Under the pieces are notes generated by a model. It was not told where the DNA came from. It worked only from the letters and a program-made list of their open reading frames with translations, and ran no database searches. DNA of 64,000 nt from Tricholoma matsutake. Taxonomy: Eukaryota > Basidiomycota > Agaricomycetes > Agaricales > Tricholomataceae. Both the position numbers and the translations under genes were made by a program. The stretch is from assembly GCA_026075535.2 (NCBI GenBank), contig AP026539.1:1860001-1924000 (forward strand), read 5' to 3'. Positions 55,440 to 64,000 of this stretch are shown here, piece after piece (within the stretch, counting starts at the first letter, position 1; every line of letters begins with the position of its first letter).

Positions 55440-55926
55440 TTATTCGCCTTCAAAGTCTGGAAGGTCTGCAGGAATAGGAAAGGAGTTGGAAGGCTGTCCA
55501 TCAAGTTTGCAGATGATGTAGGCTCCTCCATAGTTTTCAAAACGCTTCGTGGCTTTGAGTTGAGCAGTATAGACTTTCAAATAGAGAATTTTGAGGTCGG
55601 CTGATCGTTTCTGTAGGGCTATTGCTCTTTGAGCGATGAGATTGGTTGTCAATAAAATAGAATTGGGAGGGGGTTGCAAGTATGTTGCTTCAGAGATGTT
55701 GAGCGGGATTAGGGGGTGTGATCCTGTAATTGCAAAGTAAGGAGAGCAACCCATGTGTCTATGAACTGTAACTCGTTCTGCCCAAAACACTGAGTGTGCT
55801 CCAGCCGACCATTTGCTCTGATCTCCATCAACTGCTTTGAATAATGATTGTCAAATATCAAAATGAGCTCATTTGACGATTCCATTTGCACAAGAGTTGT
55901 AGCTGCTAATTCAAATGTGGTTAATA
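55440..55926 (-). pseudogene. gypsy integrase fragment
   Basis: Minus strand: FWAERVTVHRHMGCSPYFAI, TGSHPLIPLNISEATYLQPP, RAIALQKRSADLKILYLKVY, then ENYGGAYIICKLDGQPS. This is the integrase C-terminal half of a common Agaricomycete gypsy lineage, with a small internal deletion before ENYGG. It is cut at its 5' side by element B. It presumably belongs to the element whose 3' LTR is 46364-53736. Confidence 0.65.
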
Positions 55927-56187
55927 TCAGTACTTTGCACTTCCCCCCCCAGTCCGAGCGGACTCTGCTTGGACACACTTGGACTCTGCTCGGACTCTGC
56001 TCAGACACTCAGACTGTCCTAGGACTGTCCAAGTTGTCCAAGTAAAGTCCTCAGACTGCACTCAGACTGCACTCAGACTTTGCTCAGACAACATCAATTG
56101 TGCATTTATTTACACCTTTTAAAGTACTGACCAAGTAAAGTCTGAGTTCCAGTCTTAGAGAAAGTCTTACAAGTCTCACAAAATGAT

Positions 56188-56280
56188 GTGTGCACAGCAG
56201 GAATTGAACCAACAGCCTTCTGGACTAGCAATCACATGACAATGAAACATGCATACTCTACCACTTAAGCCAAGTAGTCA
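56188..56280 (-). promoter_or_regulatory. tRNA-like A/B-box module, outward-facing (element B, left)
   Basis: Inverted copy of 38701-38793: A box TTGGCTTAAGTGGTAGAGTA, then GTCATGTGAT, then B box TGGTTCAATTCC. Confidence 0.6.
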
Positions 56281-56344
56281 TTTAAAGTTACATACATTAT
56301 ATCTATTTATTACTGAAATCTAATTTGTTATATATTATAAATAG

Positions 56345-56445
56345 ATTATTAAATTGACCCCCTCGCATCTGTGCGAGGGGTAATTAATATGGGTAATTAA
56401 TATGTATAATACTAAGCCTCCCCTCGCAAGCTCGAGGGGGAGGGG
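56345..56445. repeat. Hairpin pair of element B
   Basis: CCCCTCGCATCTGTGCGAGG (56359-56378) and CCCCTCGCAAGCTCGAGGGG (about 56421-56440), the counterpart of 38528-38625. The first pairs better here than in A, where one CpG has decayed. Confidence 0.6.
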
Positions 56446-56459
56446 GCCATAACTATCAA

Positions 56460-57713
56460 TTATAAAAATAAATTAAAAACACCCACCATGAGCAGTTGCT
56501 TGTGGCAGCATTCATCTCTCCCCAGGTCGTCCCTGGCCATCTCACCCTCCTGTCCCCATTCTTCTCCCCCCCGAACCACCCCACGAGCAGATGCTTGTAG
56601 GCGTGGGGTGGGTGTCATCATGGGTGTCCCCACTCTCATCATCATCTCCCTTCCCTCTCATCTCCCTTCCTTCTTGTCTCCTTCCCCCTTGTCTCTTCCC
56701 CCTCACCTTCCACCCTGCAAGCAGGGGCTTGCAGCAGCAGTGGTGGTGGTGTCATCGTCATCATCATCGTCATCATCACCAGTAGTAGTTTGTAACTATA
56801 AAAAGTTAGTTAGGATGGAAAAATGAAATGAGAAAAGAAAAAAAAACTTACCTAGGACCCAAGAGAAGTTGATGTCTCTTGGGTCTCCCCTAATCGTCAT
56901 TGTTCCACTTGTCATCCACCCTATGAGCAGTGGCTCGTAGGGCTGGAGCAGGTGCTGTCATTGTTCCATGCCATCATCGTCATTCCACCCACCATCCACC
57001 CCATGAGCAGTTGCTCGTGAGGCTGGAGGTGGGTGGTGTGTCCTGTGTGGTGGGCATGAGTAGCCATTCTTATCATTTTGAAGTTGCACCCATTCCCACC
57101 CCGTGAGCAGCTGCTCATGGCAGTGGTTCTGAATGCTTGTCATTGTCATCATCAGCAGTACTAGATAATACCTAAAAAAGTTCATTAATAACAAAAACAA
57201 GAAAAAAAAACTTACCAACAGCCCAAGAGACGTCAAATGACATCTCTTGGGCCTTTTCTTCATTTGCTTTGCCTTCCTTTCATTGTTTCCCACTCATCCC
57301 CTCATCATTCCATCTCCCAGTCCCAGTTGTCTCCAGTCGCCTCGTTGCATTGTTGTTCTGTTTGGCCAAGTTGGCATTGCCATCGTCTTGCAGTTTTGCA
57401 GTTGTACCTGTTCCCACCCCACAAGCAGTTGCTTGCAGCGGTGGTTCTGGGTCCTAGGGTGGTGGCTGTGTCAGCCATTGTCATGGTTTTGAGGCTGCAG
57501 CATCGTTATAGCATAGATAAAACCTATCATTAAGGAAATTTCAGTTAGTTAAACAAAACAACAAAAATCATGTAAAAAAAGACTTACAAGTGAGCCCAAA
57601 TGACAATGCCGTCGTTTGGGCTCGTTCCTGTTGTTGGTTATTGGGGTAGGAGGTAAGGAGGAGGCAGCGCTGTTGCCAGTGTTGTTGATGATGCAGCTGT
57701 GTTGATTTGTCAT
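56460..57713 (-). other. Small-exon transcription unit of element B
   Basis: From ATG 57713 (MTNQHSCIINNTGNSAAS), then introns 57587-57524 (GTAAGT, AACTAACTG, GATAG), 57215-57172 (GTAAGT, TTTTTTAG, only 44 nt) and 56851-56796 (GTAAGT, CTAACTAAC, TTATAG). Palindromes precede each 5' site (57623-57592, 57252-57221, about 56884-56855). AGC-4 nt-GCT hairpins lie at about 57415-57440, 57095-57123, 57000-57025, 56920-56943, 56715-56734 and 56576-56604. The exons are Ser/Thr/Pro/His-rich; coding status undecided. Confidence 0.45.
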
Positions 57714-57759
57714 CACAGCTGGGGCAGTACATAGAGAGATATAACTACCTATCTGGAAT

Positions 57760-57843
57760 GAAGCTTTAGTCTAACTGTTATATTGCTGACTTAATTGTAC
57801 TTTATCATGTGACTACGAGGGTTCAATCCCTGTGGTAGCCACT
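57760..57843 (+). promoter_or_regulatory. tRNA-like A/B-box module, outward-facing (element B, right)
   Basis: TTTAGTCTAACTGTTATATT (57766-57785), TCATGTGACT, B box GGGTTCAATCCC (57820-57831). Inverted copy of 37388-37475. Confidence 0.65.
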
Positions 57844-58133
57844 GATTTTTCAGTCAATTATATAAGCAACTCAGACAGTCCTAGGACTGTATGAGTGCTG
57901 GTCCACTCAGACTCCGCTTGGACGCTCAGACAGTCCTAGGACAATCCAAGGACTCAGCTTGGACTCAGCTCGGACTGGACATTTAGTTTGGCAGGACTTT
58001 CAGCCAAAGAAGTCCAAGCAAAGTCTGAGCAAAGTCCTCAGACAGTACTCAGACAGTACTCGGACAGTCCTAGGACTGTCTGAGTGTCCGAGCAGAGTCT
58101 GCTCAGATTGGGGGGGGGAGTGTAAAGACCTCC

Positions 58134-59681
58134 ATGCAACATCTGCAAGGTGCATTGCCTGCAGCTGATTTATATTGTATATTTCAGCAGGGGGGATGTC
58201 CTCATCATAATGATCAACAGCTCGCTGGATGAACCTGGCCCAGTAGTGAGCTTTGACACAGCGGATTATGCCTTGATCTCTGGGTTGGACATGTGCGGTG
58301 AGGTTTGGCTTGAAATTCTTGACTTTGATATTTTTGAAGGTCATCAGGAACAATATGGCCTGAGAAGTTATCCTGGAGAAGAAGAATATTGCAACCCCTT
58401 TCTTGAAGCTCTCAATCCCATCGCTGAATCCAGTCTTCATAGAGGTGAGCAGTCATCCACGCCTTCACATTGTTTTGGTAATAAAACCCCAGTTGTTTGC
58501 CCATCTTTTTATTGAAAGCTCATGGCCACACTGCTTTACCGATAATGAAAGGTGGAAGCTTCTCGGATCCATCGGCATTTGAAGTGAAGGTGTATGTTAG
58601 CCTCATCTTTTTCCCTTTCACTCCCGACTGCTTACAATCTGATAGGCCTCTGTCTGGTACCAGTCTATGTGCTTGAGTCAGTGAAAGTGCTGGAAAGTAG
58701 GAACTACTAGGTGCATACCCATAAAAATGGCCAGTTTCATCCATGTTAAAGATGTCATGTAGCTCATATCCATACTTCTTGATGAGTTCTTGAATCCTTT
58801 TTCTCTCTGTCTTCACAGTTTTGGCATCTGCCAATGCAGCTTCCACATGTTGCTTCAACTGCTTCAAGCCATGGCTCAACTTCAACCTCGTCTTCAGGAA
58901 TTCCAACTAAATCTGCAAATTTGTTCCATTTCTGACAAAGGACTTCCCTGGTAAGCAGAACTCCATTACCCATAGCTTTTGAAACCCAGAGCTCCATCAT
59001 CTTGGAAATGTCTGGGTGCTCAGTTTGTCAAACTCACTTGGCTGCTCAGTCACTTTTCTTGTTCATCTGATCCCACTGCTTGTGCCATTTAGATTTGTCT
59101 TTGAGCCAAGATGAAACCAATGGCTGTTTTATTTGAAGATTGGGGTAGATGGGGTCAAAATGCTGTGCTGTAGCAGTTTGGTTTGCACTGTTCTTGTGGT
59201 GCCATTCGAGGATTTCAATTTGCTGAGCTAGAGTGGCATTCTCTTTCTTAGTGAAAACAGGAGTGGCCTCAGGCTGACTGGGCTTTTTTTAGGTTCTTTT
59301 GGGTGCTTCTCATGCTCGGAGCCTTCACAAAAGAAATTGTCAGCAGTACATTTCCTATGGAATGCAAAAGTTCATACGTTTCCATTTCTTTCCTGCCACC
59401 TTCGCTAAATCTCCTGCCCATACCCTTAGCTTCTCCACAATTGCCTTTCCACCTTCATCCAGCCTTTCAAAACCTCTTTCATAGTCTGAGGCTGCCTCCA
59501 GTTCATGTAGAATACAATCCTCATCAGCAGTGTTTGCTTTGTGGTCCAACCACTGTTCATCAGCAGATGAAATGGTTTCCCTTTGAGATAGCTTCACATT
59601 TAATGCTTCTCTGCAATCCTTGATTTTTTTTGAAATTTTATCAAGACCTTTCTTAAGAATATCAAGAGGTTTTAGAGCCAT
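58134..59681 (-). pseudogene. Tigger/pogo-like (DDE_1) transposase relic
   Basis: Minus strand from ATG 59681 (MALKPLDILKKGLDKISKKI). An HTH-like region follows (LLTREVLCQKWNKFADLVG), then the DDE triad regions: FNMDETGHFYGYAP (first D, about 58770-58730), ILLLQDNFSGHI (second D, about 58375-58340) and HVQPRDQGIIRCVKAHY (third D, about 58285-58235), ending LADVAW at element B. DNFSGH and QPxDQGIIR are hallmarks of the pogo/Tigger/Jerky group of Tc1/mariner. Frameshifts and stops make it inactive; the C-terminus is lost. Confidence 0.8.
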
Positions 59682-60486
59682 GGTAGTGTCTTTTTTTCAG
59701 TCAGAATTATTAGATAGTTTGTTTTTGAACTACTGAGTGGCCACTGGTGGCGGATCACTGATTTGCAACCAGTGAATCAAATTGCATCACTATTTAGTTC
59801 AGGGATGGTAGCTAATATAGTACCAAAACTTATGGGTTTTGGTGGAGGAGGGGTATGGGTTATGGGTTACTGGAGGTTTATGGGTTATGGTGTCCAAATC
59901 CCTGTCCACCGACTCGGTGGACAAAAAAGCTATGGGATATAAGGGGTTATGGGTTACCTATTGCATGGGTTATGAGGGAGTCAACTGTAACCATTTTACA
60001 TAGTTTATACCATATATGTTTACATTTATATATACCCCAGCTTGTCACCAAAGCCACATATACAGTAGTTAAATGGTATATAGATAGTTACATGGTTTAA
60101 GTAGAAGTAGTGGTCTGACACACTACGCTACATACTACCTACAAATGGCTTAAATATATCTAGGGAATACTCAATAGAGTCAATACATACACAAAACATG
60201 AAATGTTGAGACTGTGGGAACATGACTGACAATGATGATTGAACTCGATGATGACATTGTTGTTACTTGCCACCACACTTGCCCTAGTAAGGAATCTTTT
60301 AACAGGTTCCCTATGTAATTCTTCCTCCTTTTCTTGTTCTTTTTGCTACTACTAACTGTCTTCTCTCCTTTTCTAGATCATAAGTTGTATTCTCACAAGT
60401 AACCAGAGCTACCATGATGATTTCCACCATCAAAATAGTAAGTTTTTGTTTCTTTCTCAAATAGCAAAATGTTCTTTTCCCTATGT
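59682..60486. other. TATGGGTTA-repeat zone and AT-rich spacer, no gene
   Basis: 59825-59990 contains about ten TTATGGG/GGGTTATG words and a hairpin TGTCCACCGACTCGGTGGAC (59912-59931), resembling the subterminal zone of a further TIR element. 60000-60480 is AT-rich with no open frame of note. Confidence 0.35.
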
Positions 60487-61742
60487 TGATAGGTTGTCTC
60501 CTTGGCTCAAAGGCTGATTCACCATTTCGACCACATTCTAATCACATCAGATAACTTGCACAAGGTCCCAGAAGCAGCGCGACCACTCCCGACCAAGTCT
60601 ACTGAGCACAAGCATCATATTGAATGCGATTGAACATTGTGAGCATTGTATCAAATGCGATTGAACATCACAAGCATCATATCAAATGCGATTGAACATC
60701 GCAAGCATTGTATCGAATGCGATCGAACATTGTTGAGCATCATATCAAACATGATCAAACATTGTCAAGCATTGTATCAAACTTGATAAAACATCATTGA
60801 GCATTGTCAAGCATTGTTGAGTGTTGTCGAGCATCATCGAGCATCATCGAGCATCATTGATCAATATCGAGAGACTGTGAGCGACATCGGGCACTGCATT
60901 TGTTATCTATATGGTGGAATACCATGTGCCAGGAAGTATTCCAACTCGTGCTCAAACCTGCTGATAGTAGGTCAGCCTCGTTCCAAGTCCCTATCATGTA
61001 CAGAACCCGCTGGACAGATTATTATGAGACTTAGTGCAGTTTATACACAAAGGACAGTCTCTTTTTAGTTCTTTCTCTTTATTACTCCTTCATCATATGA
61101 TACATCTCTTTCTTGTTCGGATTCCAGTCTCCTTTTTGGCCTTGTGCCTTAACTCATATCTTTTGCCTGATGTTCTACACATGTTTCTTATACCATTTTA
61201 GGAAGTTTCTTTTAAAACATATAAAACTCTGTAGTATCTACTTGGAAATAGAAGAAATTGTCTTCACCTATCGTCTCATATACAGTTCTAAGCATCCAAT
61301 CAATCTAAAAACAATCTAAGTCTCTATGAGTTTTCTCAATCAATGAGAAACCTCTGCAATCATCATCATCCTTGATCTTCAACGATCCTCTGATCATTAT
61401 CACTAGCAACCATTTCAACACATCCTAGCCATCGACTATAGCCTTCATATACTTTTGACCTATTGAAACATCCTCAGAATTCACACTTCGACCATCAACG
61501 ATAGAACTCATTCGCTGTCAATCTTGTCAATTGTCCTCAATATCAATTGATACTTGATTGGACCGTGCCAAACACCTTCGTCTCCCATAGCACCACCTTC
61601 ACGACTAGTACCAACTAGTTATCTACCCATAGGTTGGACCACGAACATTTGGAACAACTCGCACCCTTCCTCGGACTCATTGCAAATATCATTGATTGCC
61701 TCATCGGCAGTTTAGGTGGTTTTCCTGGGTTGAGTATCATCA
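60487..61742 (+). repeat. LTR of 1.2-kb family (copy 3)
   Basis: TGATAGGTTGTCTCC at 60487 to GTTGAGTATCATCA at 61742; matches 1872-3070 in opposite orientation. From about 60590 to 60870 it carries tandem GAGCATTGTATCAAATGCGA-type repeats, more copies than in the 1872-3070 LTR. Flanks do not form a duplication (TATGT, ACATT), so it is not a simple solo LTR. Confidence 0.75.
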
Positions 61743-62545
61743 ACATTACAGTCTTTTTAGCTTGACAATGGCCAACAATGCACACAATACAATGCCACCC
61801 TCCTCCCCTTCCAAATGGGATGTGAGGCTCTCGTTTGGGCATAGGAGACTGCAGAGAGGTGTTGGAGACCCAAGGACTGCCAGGTACACTCCATATTCCC
61901 ATCTCCACCAACTCTAACTCACCCCACCCCCAGATTGGCCACAAACCCAGCACCCACCACCATTACCTGATAACGATGGAGACAGTGGACAAAAACGACA
62001 ATGACAATGGACAAAAATGATGACAATGACAGATGAAAATGATGACAATGACAGATGAAAATGATGACAATGACAGATGAAAATGATGACAATGACAGAT
62101 GAAAATGATGACAACGATAGAGAGGACAACGACTACGACAATGACCAGGACAACGACCAGGGCAAAGAGGATGGGGCCCAGGACCCAGATGAGACCAACA
62201 CCCTAATGAACTGACACCATGGAAAATGACAGGAAGACAACAACGAGGGGGACCACATGGCCACTGCTATCATCACCACCACAGCAGCACCCCCAACCCC
62301 CACTGCAAGCAACTGCTCATGGGGTGGAAATGTGGAGCAACAGGGAGGGGGGATGGGCTGGCTTTCAGACAGTAACCACCACTGGCAGAAGGGGATGAAC
62401 CACAAACGGTGGGGGAAATGATCCAGGGTGAACAACCAGGAGCAGAGGGCAGGGCACCACCACCACTGAGCAGATGAAGGATGCTAACAGGACAAGAGAT
62501 ATGGAAACAGCTCACCCAACCACCGCCACAAGCAACTGCTCATGG
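61743..62545 (+). other. Hairpin-bearing spacer with 22-bp minisatellite
   Basis: Begins with a short frame (MANNAHNTMPPSSPSKWD, 61769 on). At about 62000-62110 a 22-bp unit (ATGATGACAATGACAGATGA plus AA) is repeated four to five times. AGC-4 nt-GCT hairpins lie at 62303-62333 and 62522-62545, so the core motif of the modular elements is present here too. No splice signals were confirmed. Confidence 0.4.
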
Positions 62546-63636
62546 TGATAGGTCCACTGTGCACTCTAAGCTCTGGGAACATCTCCAGAGGCATTGACAC
62601 ATCAACACGCAGGCTCCCAACCCCTACAAACCCCGTGACACCACTCCGAAACTACTTCGATTGACTTTGAATGATCTCAAACAACTTTGAACAACTTCAC
62701 AGCACTTTGAATGCCTTCAGCCACTGTACACCTATCGCACTGCCCTTTGGATACATGCAGCACACCTTGTAAGAGTTAGTGCATCACATATTGAGCACCA
62801 CCAGACATGAGGAGACACAATGACGGGATATTAGGACATGATTGTGGCGCTTTGACATCTTGATGATATATTGGATCAATGGAGACAGGTACCAGTGATA
62901 AATCATGCCTCTAGACATTTCCCTTCTTATCTTCTTTCATTTATTCTATGATTTGCAAAGATTCTCTATTGTTTTATATCTTGCCTCATGTATTCCTCAT
63001 ATTTTATTTCCTTTTTAGTATCACTTCTCCCAAACATATATAGCCTTGTACTAGCTACTTAGAAAGACAGAATATATTGTCCTCTCACACCAATTGTCTG
63101 ATTTAAGAGCCATTCTCTTGAGTCCAAGCGTCTCGACTTAGTCTCAAAGTTCAGTGTTTTATGCTGAATTTCCTCGAACTCCTCGTACTAGCTCCTCAAA
63201 ACTATCGCATATCATCTATCCTCTCTCGACACCTTTCTATATCCTTATAGTCTATCCTCAGCCACTGTCAAAAGTGTCTTCATCTTCTATAAAGGCCTTC
63301 AAATTTCTTCGAACATCATCACACCTCTTCGAATACTTTCAAACATCATTGAACATCATCGCACACTCTTTGAACTTCATTAAATTTCCCTCAAATGCTA
63401 TCGCAGCGCTTTGTATGCCCTCAATTGTTATCAAACTTCTCTTGAACGTCATTGCAACACTTTGAATACTTTTGAACCTCATTGAACTTCATCGCACACC
63501 CTCTAGAGTTGTTTTTCATACCCTTGGTTTACAGCAGTGATATTTAGTACCACCTTGCAACCTTCCTCTAACTAGCATTATACCATTTGAGCCCTTATAG
63601 TGGGTTTTGTTTGGGTTTCCTGGTCGAGTATCATCA
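62546..63636 (+). repeat. LTR of 1.1-kb family (copy 4), uninterrupted
   Basis: TGATAGGTCCACTGTG at 62546 to GTCGAGTATCATCA at 63636. Matches 46364-53736 without the gypsy insert: GCATCACATATTGAGCACCA (around 62783-62802) is the empty site. It holds TATATA-containing sequence near 63040 and a TTCGAA/TTTGAA-rich repeat zone (63280-63490). Confidence 0.85.
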
Positions 63637-64000
63637 TTTTGGAGCCCACTGCAAGGGGTTTCTAAGTCATTTCATGACCTAATCCATCTCGAATCTCCTG
63701 GCTTAGGCCAACACAAGCTAAAAACCTACAAATCAACACTCGCCATGCCTTCGAATCTCTCGAACAATCAGGAGATATTCTTATACCTGTTTCCAAAGCA
63801 GAATCGACTCATCGTGGACTATTCCCTTCACCAATCTCATTGCCCTCGACATCATCCTCTACTTCTTCGTCTTCATCGTCTACATCTTCATTCATCCTTC
63901 CAACAACTTTGACTCCTCTACCATCATTCACACAAGTTTTAACCCCTACTCCTAGAAACATCGCATTCATGACTATGCAAGCAATGATGCCAGCTCATGG
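63637..64000 (+). other. Leader and possible gag start of the 1.1-kb-LTR element
   Basis: TTTTGGAGCCCACTGCAAGG directly follows the LTR and may be a tRNA primer site (TGGAGCCCACTGC). A frame ATG 63745 (MPSNLSNNQEIFLYLFPKQ) runs to 63912. In another frame a Ser/Thr-rich stretch leads to TPTPRNIAFMTMQAMMPAHG at the window end, which would suit a gypsy gag. The element leaves the window here. Confidence 0.4.

Larger units (their letters stand above)
55927..58132 (-). mobile_element. Modular TIR element B
   Basis: 2,206 bp, inverted relative to A. Left end TCAGTACTTTGCACTTCCCC, right end GGGGGGAGTGTAAAGACCTC. Subterminal repeats share GGACTNNGCTTGGAC words with A. Order from the right: tRNA-like module (plus), small-exon unit from ATG 57713 (minus), hairpins, tRNA-like module (minus). 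The flanking octamers (GGTTAATA and CATGCAAC) do not match, and the flanks are two unrelated relics (gypsy integrase, Tigger transposase), so a recombination has replaced one flank. Confidence 0.8.

Noticed and set aside
59825..59990. Telomere-like or rDNA-like repeat from GGGTTA words
   Set aside because: The words are irregular (TATGGGTTA, GGTTATGG), present on one short stretch around a hairpin, and lie inside the contig.
61997..62110. Asp/Met-rich coding repeat (MTMTDENDDND)
   Set aside because: It is a 22-bp minisatellite with stops in neighbouring units; no evidence of a protein.
63970..64000. Start of another modular-element unit, because ATGATGCCAGCTCAT also occurs near 37547
   Set aside because: Only about 15 bases match, and the position after an LTR and primer-like site fits a gag start better; cannot be settled at the window edge.

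Overview
The window looks like a transposon-dense stretch of a basidiomycete (Agaricomycete) nuclear genome. The evidence is short GT-AG introns of about 45-65 nt, KDZ transposase relics, chromodomain Ty3/gypsy elements, and a seven-exon gene for a vanadium-haloperoxidase-like PAP2 protein. A near-complete gypsy element of 6,040 bp with 426-bp LTRs (15638-21677) fits my memory of marY1 from the ectomycorrhizal fungus Tricholoma matsutake. That makes this species or a close relative the best guess, but I could not check it.

Layout. 1-1381: right part of a modular TIR element (D) inserted in a Copia tail, whose LTR region carries a 1.2-kb solo LTR (1872-3070). 3803-7735: a long fold-back palindrome split by modular element C (3815-6915), which is itself split by a hAT-type element (5191-6405). 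7881-9527: the only clearly intact host gene, followed by a doubtful small gene and a minus-strand LTR/leader relic (to about 12467). 12.5-15.6 kb: small TIR elements, a hairpin-rich core copy and a tRNA-like cloverleaf. 15638-21677: the marY1-like element inserted (TSD CCATG) in a KDZ relic. 21.7-32.6 kb: rearranged KDZ and gypsy fragments bounded by inverted repeats. 33368-45382: a minus-strand gypsy array with three LTR copies (TSD CAATG) that splits an older gene and carries two hAT-type elements (33402-34228, 40396-42594) and modular element A (37196-39000). 46364-53736: a 1.1-kb LTR broken by a 6.3-kb gypsy element (47212-53470, TSD ATATG). 53.7-55.9 kb: the internal remnant of that LTR's own element, with an antisense gene. 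55927-58132: modular element B. 58134-59681: Tigger/pogo-like transposase relic. 60487-64000: two more copies of the 1.1-1.25 kb LTR family, one of them an unfilled copy of the site hit by the 47-53 kb gypsy.

The most interesting content is the modular element family A-D. Each shows conserved CTTTACACTCCC-type termini, an 8-bp target duplication where both ends can be read, copy-specific subterminal repeats, outward-facing tRNA-like A/B-box modules near the ends, a GC-rich hairpin array, and a transcription unit of small exons and about 45-65 nt introns whose hairpins show paired changes. I saw no transposase in them. The same hairpin/intron core also sits inside elements with hAT-type ends. 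A second unusual feature is an intron-containing, charged, Cys-motif gene antisense to pol between integrase and 3' LTR, seen in two gypsy lineages. Nearly all in-frame stops in the decayed elements are TGA where family conservation predicts CGA, so CpG deamination has shaped the window.
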